A DNA stretch of 64,000 nt, from NCBI GenBank assembly GCA_949372755.1, contig CASIBO010000001.1, forward strand, positions 310,001 to 374,000. Reading direction: 5' to 3'. The notes beneath the pieces were generated by a model. It ran no database searches. It was not told the origin of the DNA and saw nothing but the letters and a program-made list of their open reading frames with translations. The position numbers and the translations under genes were made by a program. Positions 33,678 through 42,706 of this stretch are shown here, one piece after another; the stretch's first letter is position 1; the number at the start of each line of letters is the position of its first letter. The DNA comes from UBA9926 sp018645765. Its GTDB lineage: Bacteria; Pseudomonadota; Gammaproteobacteria; Pseudomonadales; Azotimanducaceae.

Positions 33678-36016
33678 CCTATCCTGCTCGTTGTTTTAAG
33701 ATAATCCGCCAGGCGCTCAACCAGCACCAGCGTCATTTCGATTTTACTCAGCAGTTCAATCCGATGATCGATCGCCCGGCTAATATCGCCAGAGGATCGC
33801 AACCCGTCGATGTGCTGGCAGCAAAGGCTTAGTTGTGAGCACCCCAGCATCGCAGCAGTTGGCTTTAACGCATGCGCCAAATCAACAACTTGTTGCGCTG
33901 AAGTGCCCCCCGGCTGCGCCGTTATCAGCGCACGACGCAAACTAGCCTTAAAGGCTGCGTTCAGATCCACCACGAGCTCAACCCCCATTTCCTCGATCAT
34001 TTTATCCACCGCTGGGTTGAAGCCTGCAGAGCGTGATTTAGAGCCATCAGCTGATGGTAGAGGTAAAGAGCCGTCAGCTGGTGGTAGAGGTAAAGAGCCG
34101 TCAGCTCGTGGTAGAGGTAAGGAGCCGTCAGCTCGTGGTAGAGGTAAGGAGCCGTCAGCTCGTGGTAGAGGTAAGGAGCCGTCAGCTCGTGGTAGAGGTA
34201 AGGAGCCGTCAGCTCGTGGTAGAGGTAAGGAGCCGTCAGCTCGTGGTAGAGGTAAGGAGCCGTCAGCTCGTGGTAGAGGTAAGGAGCCGTCAGCTCGTGG
34301 TAGAGGTAGAGCGCCGTCAGCCAAGCTTAGCGCGCGCTCACCGAGGAATCGAGGCGCATCTGTATCGCCCCGCATTCGATTGGTGCTGCCACTCACCATA
34401 CTCAAATCAGAAGCCTTCGCCGTTGTGATCAAAGGGGGCAGCGACGGCGCATATCGTCGAGCTAGGGATAACAATTGTCCCACTGAAAAAGGCTTGCTGA
34501 ACAGACCGGTAAACAATTTGACGACCTGTTCACTGCCCGCAAAATTTAGGGACGCGCTCATAGCGAAGGCGGGTACCTGGGCCAACGCTGGAGAGGCTGC
34601 TTTGATGGCGCGTAAGACCTCGTCACCCTTCATGCCGGGCATATTAATGTCCAATAAAAATAGATCGGGAACACCCTCAAATTTCGACAAAAAGCGCAGT
34701 AGCTCTTCACCATCAGCAAATCCATGGACCGTTGCGCCATATCGAGGCAACAGATTCTCGACGATGATGCGGTTTGCTGGCATATCATCAACGACAACCA
34801 CTTGCATTCCAACCAGCACATGATCAACGTTGTGACTGGCCGCGACGGTGCTCTCGGCCGCGACTGACTCGAGTGGCAAGCTTAACGTGAACACCGTCCC
34901 ACCCCCTTGACGTGCCGAGACACCGATCTCCCCACCCATTAACTCGGTCAGATTCTTAACGATGGTCAATCCAAGGCCCGTGCCCCCAAACATTCGATCA
35001 TGTTGATCGTTGGTCATCACGAAGGCATCAAACAACAACGCCATCTTGTCTTCTGGAATCCCAATCCCGGTATCCATCACCGCAATTTTTAAAACCGGAT
35101 CAACCGTGATCTCAACCCCCACGCTGCCCTTCTTGGTGTACTTAATGGCATTCGACAACAGATTATTTAGAATCTGTCGAATCCTAAAGTCATCGCCTTT
35201 AAAAAATCGCTGCGCGATTGCCTCTTCGTAGTAAAGGTCCAGCGCAAGTTGTTGGCCCGTGGCCATTGGTTGCATCAGCGATATGACATCCGTCGCCAAT
35301 GCCACCGGGGAAAAGGCAACCTTCTGGAGCACCATTCTCCCCGCTTCGACCTTACTGTAATCCAGGACGTCATCGATGATTTGGCGCATAAATCCCGCAC
35401 TGGTAATCGCTGTGCTTAGCAATTTTTGATCACTGCCCACACTGTCCCGACTCAAAAGCTCTAAAATGCCTTGGATACCATGTAGCGGGTTTCTAATTTC
35501 ATGGCTAATGGTTGCAAATAAACGTTCTTTTTGCTGAATCTCGCTCGCCGCTTTTTCAGACGCTTGATTTAGCATTTGATTCTGGCTCCGCAGCGCCTTC
35601 ATCAACTCCTTATTTTCACGCGCCAGTTGCTGTGCCTCAATCAGTTTTCGAAGGCTCATTTTGAGCGCATCGTCAACCCAAGGCTTTTCAATAAACTGCG
35701 AAAAACGGCCTTCATTAACGCCATCAATCACCAGTTTCAAATCTGCATTGCCCGACATCAAAACCCGAGCGGCCTCTAAGCCGCGATCTTGCACCGCCCC
35801 CAAAAACGCAAAGCCATCCATTTCCGGCATTCTTAGATCAGACAGGATAATGTCCACAGATTCTTGATTTAAAATCACAAGTGCCGCTGCGCCCGAGTCC
35901 GCCGTCAAAATACGGTAGCCCTCTCGTCGCAATAGCCGCTGCAGTGCGCTCACTATTCGCGGCTCATCATCAACCAGCAAGATAGTCGGCGGGCTTTCTT
36001 CAACAGGCGTCATCAT
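33674..36016 (-). CDS. hybrid sensor kinase REC-HisKA-HATPase-REC-Hpt with repeat linker
   Basis: A 780-residue soluble multi-domain phosphorelay protein without transmembrane helices. Domains in order: REC1 at about 10-125 (acidic pair at 16-17, phospho-acceptor Asp60 in LSDLRMPEMDG, Lys111), short coiled coil, HisKA with His172 (ATISHEIRNPLHG), HATPase to about 382 (NNLLSNAIKY, DTGIGIP, GGTGLGL), REC2 at about 405-520 (Asp456 in LLDINMPGMKG), ten copies of a 9-residue repeat at 569-658, and Hpt at about 680-775 with His715 in LAHALKPTAAMLG. The N-terminal REC means an upstream kinase feeds it, possibly the H-NOX-linked kinase nearby. Cotranscribed with the quinone oxidoreductase. Confidence 0.93.
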   Translation of the reverse strand: MMTPVEESPPTILLVDDEPRIVSALQRLLRREGYRILTADSGAAALVILNQESVDIILSDLRMPEMDGFAFLGAVQDRGLEAARVLMSGNADLKLVIDGVNEGRFSQFIEKPWVDDALKMSLRKLIEAQQLARENKELMKALRSQNQMLNQASEKAASEIQQKERLFATISHEIRNPLHGIQGILELLSRDSVGSDQKLLSTAITSAGFMRQIIDDVLDYSKVEAGRMVLQKVAFSPVALATDVISLMQPMATGQQLALDLYYEEAIAQRFFKGDDFRIRQILNNLLSNAIKYTKKGSVGVEITVDPVLKIAVMDTGIGIPEDKMALLFDAFVMTNDQHDRMFGGTGLGLTIVKNLTELMGGEIGVSARQGGGTVFTLSLPLESVAAESTVAASHNVDHVLVGMQVVVVDDMPANRIIVENLLPRYGATVHGFADGEELLRFLSKFEGVPDLFLLDINMPGMKGDEVLRAIKAASPALAQVPAFAMSASLNFAGSEQVVKLFTGLFSKPFSVGQLLSLARRYAPSLPPLITTAKASDLSMVSGSTNRMRGDTDAPRFLGERALSLADGALPLPRADGSLPLPRADGSLPLPRADGSLPLPRADGSLPLPRADGSLPLPRADGSLPLPRADGSLPLPRADGSLPLPPADGSLPLPSADGSKSRSAGFNPAVDKMIEEMGVELVVDLNAAFKASLRRALITAQPGGTSAQQVVDLAHALKPTAAMLGCSQLSLCCQHIDGLRSSGDISRAIDHRIELLSKIEMTLVLVERLADYLKTTSRIG
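34043..34312 (-). repeat. 27-bp minisatellite, 10 copies, coding LPLPRADGS
   Basis: Ten tandem 27-bp units in the hybrid kinase, coding SLPLPRADG. Seven consecutive inner units are identical in sequence; those at the REC2-distal end carry PADG and SADG variants. Identity across inner copies indicates recent expansion. The unit is a multiple of three, so copy-number changes keep frame and alter only the REC2-Hpt linker length. Confidence 0.97.
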
Positions 36017-36179
36017 GAACTTGATCCAGAATTAGAAAACGTTAATTTCTTTCGCAAATTGTACTGATTAACCACGTCCTTAAACAGAACTACGCTTGCA
36101 AACTGGCCCGGTTTTTGTACGCGCAGCACAATCTTGTCTAGTGTAGGATCGAGTCATCACTCGAGTCAGGATAGCCTGT

Positions 36180-37508
36180 ATGCAACAGCCTCTAAAACCC
36201 TTTACGCTTGCGGCCTACTCAGGCGTTGCCCTCCCCATGGCCGCCATGGGAATGCCCATTGCTGTTTACCTACCTCGATTTTACAGCGAAGGCCTGGGGC
36301 TTTCCTTAATCACGGTCGGACTGATCTTCACGCTCGCCAGAGTCTGGGATGTCGTGACCGACCCGGCCATGGGCTATCTCATTGATCGCTTTGAAACCCG
36401 CTGGGGGCGAAGAAAACACTGGATCGCCTTGGCGGTACCGATCCTTGTGGTATCGGTGTATCAGGTTTTCATCCCATCACCAGAAGACGTCAGTGGTGGC
36501 TACCTTCTTTTTTGGCTCATTATGCTTTATGTCGGTTACACCATGATGGCCATCTCGCATCAATCCTGGGGTGCAGAATTAGCCGACAGCTATGACGAGC
36601 GAACGCGACTCTTTGGCTGGCGCGAAATCTTTGTGATTGGCGGGATGACCATCGTCCTGGCACTGCCTGCTCTATTGGAATCGACCGGTGTCGACGATCA
36701 ACAATCTAAAGTCGCCAGCATGGGATGGTTTTGTATCATTTTGTTTCCACTGCTGGCTTTGCCAACCCTCACTTTCGTCCCCGACAAACGCTCTAGTGGC
36801 CGGAGCGCCCTGTCGATTAAGGCGCAATTCTCATTACTCATGTCGAACCAACTGATGTGGCGACTCCTGGCTGCGGACTTTTTAGCAGGCTTTGGCACCG
36901 CGGTGAGTGGTGCACTTTATATTTTTGTTGCCAGCAAGTATTTCGAACTACCGGGACATGCCAGCCTCGCGCTCCTGCTGTATTTCGTCGCAAGTTTTTT
37001 GGCAATGCCATTGTGGATGAAGCTCGCGTTCAAACTCGGTAAAGCTCAAGCACTCACCATTGCTCTTGGATATGGGGCCTTAATTAACCTCATCCTGATT
37101 CCCCTCGCAGAACCCGGCAATGCCGTTGTACTCTGGGCTTTTACGTTATCCTTTGGTGTGGCCTTTGGTGCGGCCCCAACCTTGCTCAGAACAATGATGG
37201 CAGACCTAACCGATCTTGATGAGCTTGACTCCGGCGAAAAACGAGCCGGACTCTTCTTCGCGATGCTTACAACGACCAACAAGCTGGGTGCGGCGGTCGC
37301 TGTGGGTTTGTCCTTTACCATCCTCGAAGCCGTATTCGCTTTTCAACCAGGCGCCGAAAACTCCGAGGCGGCGTTGCAGGGATTATTATGGACCTATGCC
37401 GTCGGCACCGCCGCAGGCCTCCTGCTTGCCGTACTGCCGGTCATTCACTACCCGCTCAATCGAGATCAACATCAAAAAATACGGGATCAACTTGACGCGC
37501 GCGCCTGA
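36180..37508 (+). CDS. GPH-family (MelB-like) sugar:cation symporter
   Basis: A 442-residue 12-helix symporter. The GPH signature is clear: ARVWDVVTDPAMGYLIDR followed by TRWGRRKHW, and GWREIF in the cytoplasmic loop; the second half holds MMADLTDLDELDSGEKR, another family motif. Members usually carry glycosides with Na+ or H+; the substrate cannot be read from sequence. Divergent from the hybrid kinase across 163 bp. Confidence 0.88.
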   Translation: MQQPLKPFTLAAYSGVALPMAAMGMPIAVYLPRFYSEGLGLSLITVGLIFTLARVWDVVTDPAMGYLIDRFETRWGRRKHWIALAVPILVVSVYQVFIPSPEDVSGGYLLFWLIMLYVGYTMMAISHQSWGAELADSYDERTRLFGWREIFVIGGMTIVLALPALLESTGVDDQQSKVASMGWFCIILFPLLALPTLTFVPDKRSSGRSALSIKAQFSLLMSNQLMWRLLAADFLAGFGTAVSGALYIFVASKYFELPGHASLALLLYFVASFLAMPLWMKLAFKLGKAQALTIALGYGALINLILIPLAEPGNAVVLWAFTLSFGVAFGAAPTLLRTMMADLTDLDELDSGEKRAGLFFAMLTTTNKLGAAVAVGLSFTILEAVFAFQPGAENSEAALQGLLWTYAVGTAAGLLLAVLPVIHYPLNRDQHQKIRDQLDARA

Positions 37509-37582
37509 CTTCAGGGCGCGCCTCACTCAATCTAATTCTTGTGAGCGCTCGTAAAACCAACCAAATCTTGGGATGAAGGACC

Positions 37583-37930
37583 ATGGCCGACACCTTACAC
37601 ACTGCAGAGCTTTACTATGATGGGCACTGCCCCTTATGCTCAATCGAAATGCGCCACCTTGAGCAACACAAACGAGATTCTTTAACCCTCACCGATATCC
37701 ATCAGGCCGCCCATTTAAATCAAAAAACTAAGCGCGACTTCCTTACCCGTTTACATCTGCGAAAACCTGATGGCGAGATGCTGAGCGGGCTCGATGCGAG
37801 CGTTTACGCGTGGCAGCAAACTCGATTTGGCTTTCTCTGGTCTTGGCTACGTTGGCCGCTCGTAAAACCACTCGCTGATGTTGTCTATGACAAGTGGGCA
37901 AAACGTCGCTTTGACCGCCTTTATTCATGA
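37583..37930 (+). CDS. DCC-family (DUF393) thiol-disulfide oxidoreductase
   Basis: A 115-residue thioredoxin-like protein. LYYDGHCPLCSIEM carries the DxxCxxC hallmark of the DCC family. FGFLWSWLRWPLVKP near the C-terminus is amphipathic or membrane-associating. It overlaps the SDR gene by 4 nt (ATGA), so the two are coupled. Confidence 0.88.
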   Translation: MADTLHTAELYYDGHCPLCSIEMRHLEQHKRDSLTLTDIHQAAHLNQKTKRDFLTRLHLRKPDGEMLSGLDASVYAWQQTRFGFLWSWLRWPLVKPLADVVYDKWAKRRFDRLYS

Positions 37931-38634
37931 AACAAGCCGTCATCATTGGTGCCAGTGGCGGGCTTGGCGGCGCGCTCGCCCATCTGCTCCTCAGCCGTGG
38001 GGGTTGGCAGGTCCTGGGAACCCATCATCAGACAGAGCCGCTTTGGCAACATGCCTTAATGACTTGGCGAGCACTGGATGTCCGCGTGGAAACCGAAATC
38101 GCGGCCTTGATGACCCAGGTGCCTAAAATTGATCTCTTGATCAACACGACAGGCATTTTGACCAGCCCGCATCACGGTCCCGAGAAAAGCATTCGACACT
38201 TTAATGCTGAGCACATGATGCTGTCCTTTGAAATCAACACCGCGCCCATTTTAAACCTGGCCAAGCATGCCCAAGCAGCACTCAAAGCCAGCCACCAACC
38301 GATCATCGTCGCGCTTTCGGCCCGCGTGGGCTCAATTGCTGACAACGATTTGGGCGGATGGTACAGCTACCGATCCGCGAAAGCGGCACTCAATATGGCG
38401 GTTAAGACCCTTGCGATTGAGTGGCAACGAAGTCTACCGATGGCAACTCTCATTGCGTATCATCCCGGTACTGTCAGAACCGCGTTGTCGGCACCGTTTT
38501 TAAAATCCGATTCGGCCAAGATCACGCTCAGCCCAGAGGATGCCGCCGAGCACTGCCTTCAACTGCTCGATACCCTCACGCCGACCCATACTGGATCCTT
38601 TTGGGACTGGCGAGGGCAAAACATTCCTTGGTAA
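37927..38634 (+). CDS. short-chain dehydrogenase/reductase (CsgA-like)
   Basis: A 235-residue SDR. Seen: the nucleotide motif IIGASGGLGGALA, INTTGIL, the catalytic Ser in ALSARVGS and Tyr-x3-Lys in YSYRSAKAALN, then the HPGTVRTALSAPF lid typical of C-factor-like SDRs. Substrate unknown. Downstream partner of the DCC gene. Confidence 0.9.
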   Translation: MKQAVIIGASGGLGGALAHLLLSRGGWQVLGTHHQTEPLWQHALMTWRALDVRVETEIAALMTQVPKIDLLINTTGILTSPHHGPEKSIRHFNAEHMMLSFEINTAPILNLAKHAQAALKASHQPIIVALSARVGSIADNDLGGWYSYRSAKAALNMAVKTLAIEWQRSLPMATLIAYHPGTVRTALSAPFLKSDSAKITLSPEDAAEHCLQLLDTLTPTHTGSFWDWRGQNIPW

Positions 38635-38829
38635 TTTATTCGATATTTGCTACAAAGCAGTTAGCAAATCGCTCGCGCAGCCTTAAACGATTTTCCGCGT
38701 CGAGCGCTTCTGCGCACCCGGTTAGACTTTTAAGTTGACGCATCGCCGGGTGAATCGCCCATCAGGCATTGGATTTTTATCTGATCGCCCCGACCCCACA
38801 AGGCGATCGACCGGAAAAAGGAACAAGGC

Positions 38830-39366
38830 ATGAAAGGCATCGTTATGAATATTTTGGCCGAGATGGTGGAAACACAGCTCGGTTTAGAAGAATGGAATAC
38901 CGTGCTTGACGAAGCCGATGAAAGCGGCATCTATACCGCAACCGCAATTTACGACGATGAGCGGCTGCTCAATCTCGTCGGCATTCTCAGTCAACGCAAT
39001 AACATCCCTGCCAGTGACCTTGTCTTTGCTTTCGGCCAATTCATGTTCCCCGCTTTCTACAAACGTTATCCTCAGCTCATCGATGACCATGCCAATATGC
39101 TGAACTTCTTAGAATCGTTAGACAGCGTGATCCACGTTGAGGTCGTTAAACTCCATCCTGGCGCGATTACGCCCGGATTCAAGCCCGACCGACGCAGCGT
39201 TGATCAATTGTTTTTGAAGTACGAATCGGATCGAAAACTCTGTCGGCTGGCGGAAGGACTGATCGACGGGGCGGCATTACACTTTGGTCATGATTACACG
39301 ATCGTTCACGAGCCCTGCGCCCATCACGGCTCAGACCACTGTGGGCTTTTAGTTAGCTTGGCCTAA
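38830..39366 (+). CDS. hnoX: H-NOX heme NO sensor with putative zinc site
   Basis: A 178-residue cytosolic heme protein that binds nitric oxide and regulates a partner kinase. The start MKGIVMNILAEMVE is canonical. The proximal heme ligand is His102 (VIHVEVVKLHPGA) and the propionate-binding YxSxR motif is Tyr131-Ser133-Arg135 (YESDR), the standard numbering of the family. Cys138, His160, Cys163 and Cys171 match the Cys-His-Cys-Cys zinc site known from some gammaproteobacterial H-NOX proteins, which can also sense oxidation. AAGGA precedes the ATG. The kinase gene begins 3 nt after its stop. Confidence 0.95.
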   Translation: MKGIVMNILAEMVETQLGLEEWNTVLDEADESGIYTATAIYDDERLLNLVGILSQRNNIPASDLVFAFGQFMFPAFYKRYPQLIDDHANMLNFLESLDSVIHVEVVKLHPGAITPGFKPDRRSVDQLFLKYESDRKLCRLAEGLIDGAALHFGHDYTIVHEPCAHHGSDHCGLLVSLA

Positions 39367-39369
39367 CCG

Positions 39370-40290
39370 ATGACAGATAATCCTTATGAAAAGGCCTACC
39401 AACGGGAAAAATCTGCCCGCAATGAGGCGGAGCACTTACTCGAAGACTTATCTCGCAAACTGTATGAAAAAAATGAGGAAATAAGTCTTCTCTACGAAGA
39501 CCTAAAACGAAACCAATCGATTATGGTGCAGCATGAAAAGCTCGCATCGGTTGGCGAGTTGGCGTCGGGCATCGCGCATGAGATCAACAACCCGGTGGGC
39601 TTTTGTCTTACCAACCTTAATTCACTTCAGGATCAGCTGCCCATCTTACTCGAGGCTTGTGCGGCGGGTTCTCCCGACTGGGATGCAGAAGCGCGAGCTA
39701 ATGCCGACTACCTCCGAGAGGACCTACCGACCTTAATTCGAGAAACCATTGACGGTCTGATCAGCATCCAATCGATTGTTCGAGACCTCAGGTACTACTC
39801 AAGAAACAGCAACCAGGACGCCTTCTCAAGCGCAGACTTAAACCAAGGTATCGAATCGACCCTCAACGTGCTTCGAAACAAAATCAGCGCCCAGCATCAA
39901 ATTCATTTAGCGCTTGGCGATCTTCCTTTAATCAACTGCAACCAGGGCAAGTTGAACCAAGTCTTCACGAATCTAATTCTGAATGGTCTACAAGCCATGG
40001 GGCCATCGGGCGACCTTTATATCGATAGTTATCAAGATGGCGAACAGGTCGTGATTCGAATATCCGATGATGGTCCGGGTATCGACGATGCGATTGCGCT
40101 GGAAATCTTTCAGCCTTTTTACACCACGAAAAAAGTGGGTGAAGGCACAGGCCTTGGCCTATCGATCAGTCGCAGCATCATCACTGAACTGCATGCTGGC
40201 CGGATCAGCGTCGTTACAGATGGTCGTGGCCGAGGTGCAACCTTTGAGATCCAAATTCCGATCGAGCAGGAACACTTTGACTCAGTTTGA
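39370..40290 (+). CDS. hnoK: H-NOX-associated histidine kinase
   Basis: A 306-residue soluble kinase. It opens with a long coiled coil (residues 1-55), then an HWE-unlike HisKA with His70 in SGIAHEINNPVGF, and an HATPase domain with NQVFTNLILNGLQAM, SDDGPGIDD and GTGLGLS. There is no transmembrane or own sensor domain, which fits reception of the signal from H-NOX. Known HnoK kinases are inhibited by NO-bound H-NOX; that polarity is family knowledge. No response regulator follows, so its target lies elsewhere, perhaps the hybrid kinase 3 kb upstream. Confidence 0.93.
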   Translation: MTDNPYEKAYQREKSARNEAEHLLEDLSRKLYEKNEEISLLYEDLKRNQSIMVQHEKLASVGELASGIAHEINNPVGFCLTNLNSLQDQLPILLEACAAGSPDWDAEARANADYLREDLPTLIRETIDGLISIQSIVRDLRYYSRNSNQDAFSSADLNQGIESTLNVLRNKISAQHQIHLALGDLPLINCNQGKLNQVFTNLILNGLQAMGPSGDLYIDSYQDGEQVVIRISDDGPGIDDAIALEIFQPFYTTKKVGEGTGLGLSISRSIITELHAGRISVVTDGRGRGATFEIQIPIEQEHFDSV

Positions 40291-40315
40291 TCGCCTGTTC
40301 TGGCCGGAATTGCGT

Positions 40316-40343
40316 TGCCACCAAAAAAACCTGGCTTATTATA
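40316..40343 (+). promoter_or_regulatory. sigma-70-type promoter of the Fe-S protein gene
   Basis: TTGCCA (40316-40321) and TATTAT (40338-40343) with a 16-bp A-rich spacer, in the gap after hnoK. Leader to the ATG at 40497 is about 145 nt. It suggests the downstream gene is transcribed apart from hnoK. Confidence 0.5.
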
Positions 40344-40496
40344 AAAGCGCAGGCGTAACCTGACGCGCAGCGCCCATCTGCTGTAATGCCGAACCGGCCA
40401 TTGATTTTGTGAATCGGGACGAATCAAAAGATTCATTAGCGCGTCGACGAGCAAGGTCCTAAACTACGATCCTCAACAATCGTGGAATTTCAGGTT

Positions 40497-41825
40497 ATGG
40501 CTCAACAAGGTGAAGGCAGTTTGCAAGCCCCAACGCGTCATCCTTTAGGATGGCAGGAAGATAATTTCTGGGAGCGAGATTTACTCAACGAGGAGTTAGA
40601 GCGCGTCTATGATGTTTGCCATGGTTGTCGCCGCTGCGTCAGCTTGTGTGATGCTTTTCCAACGCTGTTTGACTTGGTCGATGAGTCCGAAACCATGGAA
40701 GTCGATGGTGTTGAAAAGAGCGACTTTTTCGATGTCGTTGAGCAATGCTATCTGTGCGATTTGTGCTACCTAACCAAGTGCCCTTATGTACCGCCGCACG
40801 AATGGAACATCGATTTCCCCCATTTGATGCTTCGCGCCAAGGCGCAGAAGTTTAAAGCGGACGGTGGTAGCTTCCGAGATAATTTATTGACCAGCACTGA
40901 CGCCATGGGCCGGGCCCTCACAACCATACCGTTGGTCGATGTTACGGCCAATGCGTTAAACAAAAATAAGCTCTTTCGGAATGCGCTAGAGACTACCCTC
41001 GGCGTGCACGCTGACGCGCCATTACCCGAATATCATCGTAAAACGATGCGCAAGCAATTTTCGGCCGTCCCCAAATCACCCGCCCCCATCGGGCGTACAA
41101 CGGGCAAGGTTGCGCTTTACGCTACCTGTTATGGCAATTACAACACGCCAGATCTTGGTCAAGATTTCGCGCAGGTCTTCGCTCATAACGATATTCACAT
41201 TGAACTGGTGCCCAAAGAGGCCTGTTGCGGCATGCCCAAATTAGAGCTGGGCGATTTAGATAGCGTCAATGCTCTGAAGGAAAAAAACATTCCTGTGCTC
41301 GCGAAACTCGTCGATCAAGGTTTTGATCTGATCGCCCCCATCCCGTCATGCGTTCTTATGTACAAGCAAGAATTGCCGTTGATGTACCCCGATGATCCGG
41401 ACGTCTTAAAGGTCAAAAATGCGTTTTTTGACCCCTTCGAATATCTTTTCCTAAGGCATAAAGAAGGTGGCCTGAAGTTAGACTTTAAAGAAGGCCTTGG
41501 AGAAGTCAGCTATCAGGTTGCATGCCACCTCAGAGTCCAAAATATTGGCAATAAAACTCGCGACATCCTGAATTTAGTGAACGATACTGTGGTGCATACG
41601 ATTGAGCGATGCTCAGGCCATGATGGGACCTATGCGGTAAAAGAAGAAACCCGCGCAAAATCTGTAAAAATTGCCAAGCCTGTGGTTCGATTTGTGGAGA
41701 CAAAACAAGCCAAACACTTTGCCAGCGATTGTCCGATGGCTGCGGTTCACATCGCAAACCTTTCTGAATCGGTTGACTTGGCGGCCCACCCCATGACCCT
41801 GCTGAAAAAAGCCTACGGTTTATAA
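40497..41825 (+). CDS. Fe-S/CCG-domain oxidoreductase (GlpC/HdrD-like)
   Basis: A 442-residue soluble protein related to GlpC and heterodisulfide-reductase subunits. Two cysteine motifs near the N-terminus, CHGCRRCVSLC and CYLCDLCYLTKCPYVPP, suggest two clusters of the 4Fe-4S type. The C-terminal half has CCG-like segments (ATCYGNYN, KEACCGMPKLELG, VACHLRVQN, ERCSGHDG). Such proteins often pair with rubrerythrin and DUF3501 genes; neither is next to it. The frame also starts at GTG 40482; ATG 40497 preceded by CAGG is preferred. Confidence 0.88.
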   Translation: MAQQGEGSLQAPTRHPLGWQEDNFWERDLLNEELERVYDVCHGCRRCVSLCDAFPTLFDLVDESETMEVDGVEKSDFFDVVEQCYLCDLCYLTKCPYVPPHEWNIDFPHLMLRAKAQKFKADGGSFRDNLLTSTDAMGRALTTIPLVDVTANALNKNKLFRNALETTLGVHADAPLPEYHRKTMRKQFSAVPKSPAPIGRTTGKVALYATCYGNYNTPDLGQDFAQVFAHNDIHIELVPKEACCGMPKLELGDLDSVNALKEKNIPVLAKLVDQGFDLIAPIPSCVLMYKQELPLMYPDDPDVLKVKNAFFDPFEYLFLRHKEGGLKLDFKEGLGEVSYQVACHLRVQNIGNKTRDILNLVNDTVVHTIERCSGHDGTYAVKEETRAKSVKIAKPVVRFVETKQAKHFASDCPMAAVHIANLSESVDLAAHPMTLLKKAYGL

Positions 41826-41842
41826 ACCGCCGTTTAGCGCCC

Positions 41843-42607
41843 TCATTCAATCAGGCGGATTTCAATGCCGGCGAACAGCGTGGATGCGGCAAAGTCGATG
41901 AACTTTGCTTCGTCTTCAACCGCCGCACGGCTGGCCTGCCGGCGCGCATCCTGGGTGCCACCGCCAGGCCCCACCCAAACCTCAGCATGCCCTAAATAAA
42001 CCGGGCACTCGAAACCCAAAGCAGCGGCAATGTTTGCATTCACGGGATGATCCAGTCGGTGAACTTGGACATAACGCGCGATGCCTGAGTCGGGTGCGTG
42101 TTGCCGAATGAGGGGGCCATGAGATTGCAACCAATACTGCCGCGACGCGGCTTCTGATAGGTCGCGACGATGCTGCAGCGGGAACTGCAGTTTTTTCAAA
42201 ACGCTGCCGGCACTTGCCACCAAATCTTCAGGAGTTGGATTGACTTGAGGGTATTCCATCGCGAGCCATGCGGGGGACTGTCCGGCATCAAGCCACGCGG
42301 CTTGCGCCGAAACCAGGTCCGCAAGCCGCTCAAGGCCGCCGCCCGTCAAAGCCCGAACGGCTTCGGCATCGTTTGCCCACCAGAGTTCAACGACCAAATC
42401 AAAAGGGGCTTGCATCAAGCCACCTCGAGCGTGATTCATTTGATCGAACAGGTCATTGTGCTGTCCAAGTACTGCCAACGCGCGTTGGCAACCGAGACTA
42501 TTAAGCACCTCTAACCAAGCGGTTTGCAGGCTATCGTGCCAAGCGGCCTGGAACGCCTCCGAGTTGACCTGCGGCTGCCGCCGAAAATAATACTCGAATC
42601 GAATCAC
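41843..42607 (-). CDS. EthD-domain protein, two tandem dimeric alpha-beta barrel modules
   Basis: A 254-residue protein with two similar halves of ferredoxin-like alpha/beta barrel type. The second half has YWLQSHGPLIRQHAPDSGIARYVQVHRLD, the EthD pattern; the first has FQAAWHDSLQTAWLEVLN. EthD proteins often accompany degradative enzymes and bind or rearrange aromatic or ether substrates; the role here is unknown. GTG start with AAGGAGG 6 nt upstream. Confidence 0.75.
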   Translation of the reverse strand: MIRFEYYFRRQPQVNSEAFQAAWHDSLQTAWLEVLNSLGCQRALAVLGQHNDLFDQMNHARGGLMQAPFDLVVELWWANDAEAVRALTGGGLERLADLVSAQAAWLDAGQSPAWLAMEYPQVNPTPEDLVASAGSVLKKLQFPLQHRRDLSEAASRQYWLQSHGPLIRQHAPDSGIARYVQVHRLDHPVNANIAAALGFECPVYLGHAEVWVGPGGGTQDARRQASRAAVEDEAKFIDFAASTLFAGIEIRLIE

Positions 42608-42706
42608 CTCATTCCTCCTTGGTTACGCCGGATTCCCCTGGCGACCTGAGCACCCAATGGTTGCGGCCCTATTCCTCGTATCAAGTCCTGTCAAAAGGAC
42701 ACTGGT

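Noticed and set aside
33810..34823. Long plus-strand frame with KEPSARGRG repeats antisense to the hybrid kinase
   Set aside because: It exists because the 27-bp minisatellite has no stops in several frames; the rest of the product has no family character and the minus-strand gene is certain.
38641..38671. Inverted repeat ATTTGCTA / TAGCAAAT after the SDR gene
   Set aside because: The stem has a bulge when extended and no T-tract follows, so a terminator call is not supported.
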